26,234 bases of DNA from a bacterium (GTDB taxonomy: Bacteria > JAMOTN01): assembly GCA_027062325.1 (NCBI GenBank), contig JAMOTN010000038.1:1-26234 (forward strand), read 5' to 3'. Shown here in pieces: positions 21,145 to 26,234 of this stretch; position 1 is the first letter of the stretch, and the number at the start of each line of letters is the position of its first letter. Position numbers and translations under genes: made by a program. The notes below the pieces were generated by a model, which had not been told where the DNA came from, did no database searches, and worked only from the letters and a program-made list of their open reading frames with translations.

Positions 21145-22281
21145 TTGGATTTGCCGAAGATTTTTGTAAAAAGTACAGTGCCGTTTACACCGTGGATATA
21201 TTCTACCTCTGTTGAAAATGGACACGAAGAAGATTCGGCTGAGGTTTTGGTAGAGAGAAAGGATGGAGAAGTATTTGGTACGGCGATGGTAACTGGAAGT
21301 GATAAACTGAGATATCGCATCCACACACCTTTTTCTGAGCAAAGACTGAGCGATATATGGAAGGATAGAGTTATTCAAAATCTTGAGCTTAATAAAAAGT
21401 TGGTAAAAGGTGATGCTTTTAGAGCCGTTTTTTCTGAAGCAAGTTGGTTACCAGGTTTGGTTATTGATGTTTATGGTCCGTATGTTGTGGTTGAGTTGAC
21501 TGTAAAATGGTGGGAAAAGTTTGAGAAAGACATTGTAGATCTGCTTATGAACGAGGGTTACAGCGGAGTTTACGTAAGAAGATTTATGGAATTGACGGGA
21601 CAAGAGGTTTATGGGGAGATTGAACCTGTTGTGGTTGAACAATACGGAGTTAAGTTTAAAGTTGATATATTGAATTCTCAGAAGACAGGATTATTCTTGG
21701 ATCAACGTATGAATCGTATTGTGGCAGCGCGCCTTTCAAAAAGTTTATTTGGTGAGGGATTTACTTGTCTTGATGTATTTTCAAATACTGGTGGATTCGG
21801 ACTTTACATGTTGAAAGAAGGGGCAAAGCATGTTACTTTCGTTGATTCTGTTAAAAGAGTTTTAGAGGCTGCTCGTGAAAATGTTGAGTTAAATGGATTT
21901 GGTTTGGAAAAGTGTAGCTTTGAAAAGATTAATGTTGTGCGAAGTGCTGAAAAGCTTTCTCAAAAAAGTTACGATGTGGTGGTTCTTGATCCTCCAGCGT
22001 TTGCTAAAAAAAGAGGAGATTTAGAAGCTGCAAAGAAGGCGTATCTCAGGGTTAATATTGAGGGAATGAAGAGAGTTAAAAGGGGAGGCTTGTTGGTAAC
22101 TTGTAGTTGCTCTGGAGTGCTTTCAAGGTTTGAGTTTAGAAAACTTATTTCTAAGGCTTTAAGAAAGGCTAGGAGAATTGGCAATATTTTATATGAAGGA
22201 AGAGCAGATATGGATCATCCTTCAAATCCTTATATTCCGGAAACTGATTACTTGAAATGTCTTATTTTGCGTATTTTTTAG
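21145..22281 (+). CDS. RlmI-like class I rRNA (cytosine-C5) methyltransferase
   Basis: A 378-residue S-adenosylmethionine-dependent RNA methyltransferase of the RlmI/YccW family, whose E. coli member makes m5C1962 in 23S rRNA. The N-terminal PUA-like domain includes FTPWIYSTSVENG and a central linker FSEASWLPGLVIDVYGPYVV, the family hallmark. The Rossmann domain has LDVFSNTGGFGLYMLKEGA (AdoMet motif I), FVDSVKRVLEAARENVELNG, VVLDPPAFAKKR (motif IV) and LLVTCSCSGVLS (motif VI with the catalytic Cys). The start is TTG 21145, which matches the family N-terminus. The end lies 23 bases before the next gene's start. The exact target base is inferred from the family, so no symbol is given. Confidence 0.9.
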   Translation: MDLPKIFVKSTVPFTPWIYSTSVENGHEEDSAEVLVERKDGEVFGTAMVTGSDKLRYRIHTPFSEQRLSDIWKDRVIQNLELNKKLVKGDAFRAVFSEASWLPGLVIDVYGPYVVVELTVKWWEKFEKDIVDLLMNEGYSGVYVRRFMELTGQEVYGEIEPVVVEQYGVKFKVDILNSQKTGLFLDQRMNRIVAARLSKSLFGEGFTCLDVFSNTGGFGLYMLKEGAKHVTFVDSVKRVLEAARENVELNGFGLEKCSFEKINVVRSAEKLSQKSYDVVVLDPPAFAKKRGDLEAAKKAYLRVNIEGMKRVKRGGLLVTCSCSGVLSRFEFRKLISKALRKARRIGNILYEGRADMDHPSNPYIPETDYLKCLILRIF

Positions 22282-22289
22282 CACCTCTC

Positions 22290-22297
22290 AGGAGGAG
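22290..22297 (+). promoter_or_regulatory. Shine-Dalgarno AGGAGGAG deciding a GTG start
   Basis: It is placed 7 bases before GTG 22305 (and 4 before GTG 22302), right ahead of the receiver-domain start MRVLIVEDEKD. An upstream in-frame ATG at 22257 lies within the preceding gene and would add a non-homologous extension. Confidence 0.65.
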
Positions 22298-22304
22298 ATG
22301 TGTG

Positions 22305-23711
22305 GTGAGGGTACTTATTGTTGAAGATGAAAAGGATATAGCTCAGCTTTTAAAGGAGATTCTTGAGCTTGATGGAGCTGATGTGGAGACGGCAGGAAGT
22401 ATATATGAAGCTAAAAAGTTGGGGGTTGATTTTGATGTTGCGATAGTAGATATAAGACTTCCTGACGGAGATGGTACAGATTATGCTAGATGGATGCTTA
22501 GTAATAATTCTGAAGTTGCAGTGGTGTTTATTACAGCGTATGCTTCTGTTGCTTCAGCAATTGAAGCGTTGAAAATTGGAGCTAAAGATTACATTATTAA
22601 GCCTTTTTCAGTTGATGTGATAAGAGCGGTTTACGAGAGAATAAAGAAAGAAAAGCGTTTAGAGAAGAGTATAGATTTTATGAGGAGAAACTACGGAAAA
22701 AATTTCTTTTACAGTAGTGGAATTATGAGAGATGTGGTTGCGTTAGCAGAAGAGTATTTTGCTTCCTCTGAACCGATGCTCATAACGGGAGAGACAGGAG
22801 TGGGAAAGACTGCTTTAGTACGATATCTTTATTCAAGAAGTGACTATACTAATCTCACAGAGTTTGAATGTGCTTCTGTTCCAAAAGATTTGTTTGAAGC
22901 GGAATTTTTCGGATTTGAGAAAGGAGCTTTTACAGGTGCTTTGAAGGGAAAAGCAGGAATTGTTGAGTTGGCAGATGATGGAGTTTTGGTGCTGGAAGAG
23001 ATAGGAGATCTGCCGTTGGAGCTTCAAACCAAAATTTTGAGATTTTTAGAGAGTAAAACTTACAGACGTGTTGGTGGGACAAGAGATAGAAGGGTTAGAG
23101 TCAAAGTAGTTGCTGTTACAAATAAAAGTTTGGAAAGCTTAGTAGCTGAAGGTAAATTTAGAGAGGATTTGTACTGGAGATTGAAGACTTTTAAGGTGGA
23201 AATACCGCCTTTGAGAGATAGAGTGGAGGATTTGGAGGCCATATTTGAGGGATATAAAGAAGAATTAGAGGTTACTTATGGAGTGAAGCTTGATTTTAAC
23301 GAAGTGGCTTCCAGGTTGAGAAATTATGAATGGCCGGGAAATGTTAGGGAATTTGTGAAGTATTTGCAAAAGAGTTATATGTTGGGAAAATGGCAACCTT
23401 TGGGTGATGAAAAGAGTGTTAAGGATAGGGCTAAAGATGAGCATGGGAATTTGGAGTTTAGAGGATTTGAGAAAAGCCAAATTGATGTGGAGTATATTAA
23501 TAAACTTTTAATTGAATATTTTGTGAGGAGATTAGAAGGGGAAGGAGAAGTATTTAAGGAGTTTTCAGAGCTTTTTTCTGGATTGGAAAGGGAGTTACTT
23601 TATAAAGCTTTAGAGCATTACAGAGGGAAATCTCTTTCTTACATTGCTAAAAAACTTGGAATGACAAGGAGACAGCTAGAGTTTAGGTTGAAGAAGTTGA
23701 ATTTAATTTAG
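22305..23711 (+). CDS. NtrC-type sigma-54-dependent response regulator
   Basis: A 468-residue two-component regulator that activates sigma-54 RNA polymerase. The receiver domain spans 1-~115, with phospho-acceptor Asp 49 in AIVDIRLPDGDG and Lys in YIIKPF. The AAA+ domain has Walker A GETGVGKT at ~162, the sigma-54 contact loop GAFTGA at 207-212, GVLVLEEIGDLP as Walker B, REDLYWRLKTFKVEIPPLRDR and an arginine finger region. The C-terminal Fis-type HTH ends in LSYIAKKLGMTRRQLEFRLK. Walker B has Glu-Glu at 231-232 where the family normally has Asp-Glu. No cognate histidine kinase is adjacent. It is the last gene of its unit before the convergent terminator. Confidence 0.95.
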   Translation: MRVLIVEDEKDIAQLLKEILELDGADVETAGSIYEAKKLGVDFDVAIVDIRLPDGDGTDYARWMLSNNSEVAVVFITAYASVASAIEALKIGAKDYIIKPFSVDVIRAVYERIKKEKRLEKSIDFMRRNYGKNFFYSSGIMRDVVALAEEYFASSEPMLITGETGVGKTALVRYLYSRSDYTNLTEFECASVPKDLFEAEFFGFEKGAFTGALKGKAGIVELADDGVLVLEEIGDLPLELQTKILRFLESKTYRRVGGTRDRRVRVKVVAVTNKSLESLVAEGKFREDLYWRLKTFKVEIPPLRDRVEDLEAIFEGYKEELEVTYGVKLDFNEVASRLRNYEWPGNVREFVKYLQKSYMLGKWQPLGDEKSVKDRAKDEHGNLEFRGFEKSQIDVEYINKLLIEYFVRRLEGEGEVFKEFSELFSGLERELLYKALEHYRGKSLSYIAKKLGMTRRQLEFRLKKLNLI

Positions 23712-23725
23712 TATTGAGGAAAGGT

Positions 23726-23751
23726 AAAAAAGGGCGGGGTTTTACCCCGCC
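23726..23751 (-). terminator. Rho-independent terminator of the minus-strand NlpC/P60-like gene
   Basis: On the minus strand, GGCGGGGT and ACCCCGCC form an 8-bp GC-rich stem (23733-23740 with 23744-23751, 3-base loop), followed by a run of six T (the A run at 23726-23731 of the + strand). It lies 28 bases past the minus-strand stop. No T run follows on the + strand, so it should work mainly for the minus strand. Confidence 0.88.
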
Positions 23752-23778
23752 ATGTGGACTATATACTTGTGACTAGGA

Positions 23779-25062
23779 CTAGATAGTATCAAGGTCTTTT
23801 GTGACTTTGCTGAAGAGTTTTTCTGCTCCCTTTATTCTGTAAGTTCCGGCATAGTACTGGTAATAACGCGGAGGCATAGGGCGTATCACTACTCTATCCA
23901 TGCTACCAGATGCTTCTGCAATAAGTGGTTCGCCGTCTGGTGCATATCCTAAAAATAGGAAATTGTGTGTCCAATTAACATGAGTTCCACCGAGGTTTTC
24001 CAAACGGATCATGTCACCAGGTTTAGCGGAGAAAGGAGGAACGTGTCCATCTTCAGGAAGCTTTTTCATGTATTTTTTAACGAGAATGCGGCTTGCTATC
24101 TTTTTGTTAGGAATGTTTGTTTTAATACCGTTGGCTTTAAAGGCGTCGAGCCACAGACGCTGTACAAATCCTGCACAGTCTATACCACCAATCTGGTAAA
24201 ATTCACGTTCAGCTTTCTTTGAGTAAAAGCGCCAAGTCTTTGGATTTATGTATTTTTCAAACATCTCCTCTGAGTGGAGGCCAAGTTTGTAGCCTTTCTT
24301 TTTCTTTTCAAGGAATTCTTCTGGAGAATCAAAACCGCCAAGCTTAAATACGACTCCTGCTTCAACCCACTTTTCTGCCAAGTTAAAGAAATACTCGTGC
24401 AATTTTTGAAACTTAGCTGTTTTATATGCTTCTTCATAAGCTTTAGCTAACTCTTCTTTCGATACGAGGCCATTTTTATAGGCAATGGCATAAATTTTAG
24501 CACGTGTAAGCAAAAGTTTTGTTGTTTGCTTCTCAAATGGTGTAGAGTTATACTTTTTGTCTATCTCTTTTAAAGCAAATTTGATTCTACCATCTTCTGC
24601 TAAAGCTAAAAGTTTCTCCTCTGAAAGAGAGCGCTTAAAACCTAGGCGTATGAGAAACTTATCCCACCAGCTCAGCTTTTTAGGATTTAGGTTTATGTTC
24701 AGAGTTTTTGCTATCGAGTCTAGCTTTTGAGAGTAGGTACGTGCTATCTTATTCCTATTAAATATTGGGGAGTAAGAATAAGAAGAGGTATCACTTTGAG
24801 GAGATGTTTGGTTCTGTAAGTAGTTTTGGGTCTGCAGCTTGGTTATCTCTTCGTTTACTTTTTTCATCTGCTTCTTTATCTTCTCGATCTCTTGCGCAAT
24901 TTTACTTTGTTCAGCTGGATTGTTTGTGAAGGCGTATTTGTTAACTAGATAAAGAAAACGGTTATAAAGTATTTCTTTTCTGTGGCGAAGTTCTGCTATT
25001 GAAGTTGCAAACACACTAGTGCATATAAGCATCACGAGTAACAAAGTAGCAGTTGCTCTCAT
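23779..25062 (-). CDS. Exported NlpC/P60-type (C40-like) cysteine hydrolase
   Basis: A 427-residue exported protein. Start ATG at 25062 follows AAGGAGGG at 6 bases; a longer frame from 25089 lacks a ribosome binding site and would bury the signal peptide ATATLLLVMLICTSVFA. Residues ~20-80 form a coiled coil (EIEKIKKQMKKVNEEITKLQ), then a polar linker and a helical domain to ~280. The C-terminal domain has the C40 pattern: GGIDCAGFVQRLW with the nucleophile Cys 296, PGDMIRLENLGGTHVNWTHN with His 361 and 366, and GYAPDGEPLIAEASG. Such enzymes cut peptidoglycan stem peptides. The coiled-coil/C40 layout is common in secreted cell-wall hydrolases. It is the only minus-strand gene, divergent from the C11 lipoprotein and with its own terminator. 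Confidence 0.85.
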   Translation of the reverse strand: MRATATLLLVMLICTSVFATSIAELRHRKEILYNRFLYLVNKYAFTNNPAEQSKIAQEIEKIKKQMKKVNEEITKLQTQNYLQNQTSPQSDTSSYSYSPIFNRNKIARTYSQKLDSIAKTLNINLNPKKLSWWDKFLIRLGFKRSLSEEKLLALAEDGRIKFALKEIDKKYNSTPFEKQTTKLLLTRAKIYAIAYKNGLVSKEELAKAYEEAYKTAKFQKLHEYFFNLAEKWVEAGVVFKLGGFDSPEEFLEKKKKGYKLGLHSEEMFEKYINPKTWRFYSKKAEREFYQIGGIDCAGFVQRLWLDAFKANGIKTNIPNKKIASRILVKKYMKKLPEDGHVPPFSAKPGDMIRLENLGGTHVNWTHNFLFLGYAPDGEPLIAEASGSMDRVVIRPMPPRYYQYYAGTYRIKGAEKLFSKVTKDLDTI

Positions 25063-25197
25063 AATGATCCCTCCTTGAATGTTCCACATTCCACTTTAAT
25101 TTTAATGATATTTTCACAAAGTGTTCATTAGTTAAATAGGTGAGTATCTGTTCAATTAATTTGATGCAGTGCCGAATATAGTTGTGAGGTGAAGACT
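25063..25197. other. Divergent intergenic region
   Basis: 135 AT-rich bases between the minus-strand C40 gene and the + strand C11 gene, so promoters for both must lie here or be shared. Ribosome binding sites are visible at 25069-25076 (minus) and within GAGGTGAAG just before 25198 (plus). I found no -35/-10 pair with good spacing on either strand, no repeat and no sigma-54 box. Confidence 0.5.
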
Positions 25198-26234
25198 ATG
25201 AAAAAAAGATATATCATCTCTTTCATAGTATTTGTGATAGCAATTGTAATTTTAATTCCAATGAGTTTGACAAGTTGCGTGGAGGCAGAGTTCCTACCTT
25301 ATGTATCGAGTGTTGAGATTAAAGGGATAAATGTGGAAAATGATCCTGCAGATCACCTGACGGTTAAATTGACTCCTTTGTATAACTTAAAGGCAGCGGA
25401 TAAAAGTAGCCAACTTTATTTCAAGTGGTACTTTGATGATGGGACAAGTTACTATACTACTGCTTCAGCTCCAACTTTGAAGAAGACTTTTCCATATCCG
25501 GGTAGGTGGAAAGTAACGGTTTATGCTGTTTATGCAGATGTTGTGCATGAGTATTCTACGTATGTTGATTTGAATGCCAAAAAAGTGTTGGCGGTTTATA
25601 TGGCGGCAGATAATAATTTGTCATCTATTAACGTGAATGGTTTGTCTTTGCCATCAACTTTAGATGTGGATGCTACAGATGCTGTCACATTTGTAGAAGA
25701 TAATGTTGCCAAGCTTTTAAAAATTGCTCCTGAAATGGAAGCTCAAAATGTAATGGTTTTGTTTGTTGATAACTACTATCTTACTGACAAAGTGAAATAT
25801 ATTATCATAGGTAAAAATGTGGTTAAGGAGTATGAATATGCAGAAGTGGATAGTGCTAATTCTTCATCACTTTCAAAATTTTTGTCCTGGGTACATGATA
25901 GTTTCCCAGCTAATGAGTATTCGCTTGTAATTTGGGGCCACGCTCTTGGAGCTCAGCCGGCTACCAGGTATGCTGCATACGATGAGACTTCAAACTCTTT
26001 GATGAGTGAGTCAGGTTTAAGAGATGCTGTGTTGAACACCCTTGGAAAAGTTAAAGTCTTAATATTTGATGCATGCGCCATGTCTTCGGCAGCTGCATTT
26101 TCCGATCTTACTGGGGCTGCTGAAAAAGTAGTTGCAAGTGCTGGCCTTGTTCCCGGTGAAGGGTTGGGAATACAAAATTTTGCGCTTAGTTGGTTGGGTG
26201 GAAATAGTGATACTCAGGCGATCGATGATTTTTA
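25198..26234 (+). CDS. Lipoprotein with PKD-like and C11 (clostripain-type) protease domains, 3' end outside the window
   Basis: At least 345 residues, truncated by the window end. ATG at 25198 follows GAGGTGAAG. A lipoprotein signal peptide is clear: MKKRYI, a long hydrophobic run, then the lipobox LTSC with Cys 27. Residues ~35-120 look like a PKD beta-sandwich (YFKWYFDDGTSYY, then FPYPGRWKVTVYAVY). A C11-type domain starts near 125 with KVLAVYMAADNNL, and has catalytic His 248 in VIWGHALG and Cys 293 in IFDACAMSSAA, 45 residues apart as in clostripain, gingipain-like and caspase-like folds. Such proteases usually cut after Arg or Lys. The usual WxHG context reads WGHALG here. It is probably surface- or periplasm-anchored. 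Confidence 0.85.
   Translation, partial: MKKRYIISFIVFVIAIVILIPMSLTSCVEAEFLPYVSSVEIKGINVENDPADHLTVKLTPLYNLKAADKSSQLYFKWYFDDGTSYYTTASAPTLKKTFPYPGRWKVTVYAVYADVVHEYSTYVDLNAKKVLAVYMAADNNLSSINVNGLSLPSTLDVDATDAVTFVEDNVAKLLKIAPEMEAQNVMVLFVDNYYLTDKVKYIIIGKNVVKEYEYAEVDSANSSSLSKFLSWVHDSFPANEYSLVIWGHALGAQPATRYAAYDETSNSLMSESGLRDAVLNTLGKVKVLIFDACAMSSAAAFSDLTGAAEKVVASAGLVPGEGLGIQNFALSWLGGNSDTQAIDDF

Noticed and set aside
25140-25185. TTCAAT or TTGATG with TATAGT as a promoter for the C11 gene
   Set aside because: Spacers of 20 and 10 bases do not fit a sigma-70 promoter.

Overview
The window is a 26 kb piece of a low-GC bacterial chromosome. It is gene-dense, and all genes but one lie on the + strand. Proteins are rich in Lys, Glu and Val, which suggests a thermophile. 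A signal-peptide-bearing lytic transglycosylase, a lipoprotein and a sigma-54 type regulator suggest a Gram-negative-type, early-branching lineage of the Aquificota or Thermotogota kind. I cannot name the genus. No insertion sequences, CRISPR arrays, tRNAs or rRNAs were seen. The longest stretch without a gene is about 135 bases.

Positions 1-10800 form one apparent transcription unit. It opens with the 3' part of rpoC, whose trigger-loop insertion is exceptionally large. Next come an acidic protein of unknown function, a MAF/DUF115 (MptE-like) protein, a 460-residue partner with a Cys-rich tail, a Slt-type lytic transglycosylase, a protein resembling ADP-ribosylglycohydrolase but lacking its metal ligands, a small basic protein, a candidate structured RNA and an S1-domain protein. 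A strong intrinsic terminator closes the unit at 10764-10792.

Positions 10800-23711 form a second long unit. Three TPR-like proteins (two probably exported) lead into a large signalling protein with a Cys cluster, GAF, SpoIIE-type PP2C phosphatase and RsbW-type ATPase. Housekeeping genes follow: ribosomal silencing factor RsfS, glutamate racemase MurI and CTP synthase PyrG. Between MurI and PyrG sit a membrane Fe-S protein of the NapH/Fer4_5 type and a cyclodeaminase-like (FTCD_C) protein. After PyrG come a secreted unknown, a 117-residue unknown, an RlmI-like methyltransferase and an NtrC-like sigma-54 activator. Many neighbours overlap or are separated by fewer than 60 bases, so co-transcription is likely.

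Positions 23733-26234 hold a minus-strand NlpC/P60-like exported protein with its own terminator, and a divergent, truncated lipoprotein with a PKD-like domain and a C11 (clostripain-type) protease domain.

Several starts are best placed at TTG or GTG codons downstream of G-rich Shine-Dalgarno sequences (often GGGGG). I chose those starts over longer open frames where they fit better.

The most distinctive items are the giant rpoC insertion with internally duplicated modules, the degenerate ADP-ribosylglycohydrolase-like protein, the MAF/Cys-tail pair, the Cys-cluster PP2C/RsbW fusion preceded by TPR genes, and the structured RNA before the S1 gene.
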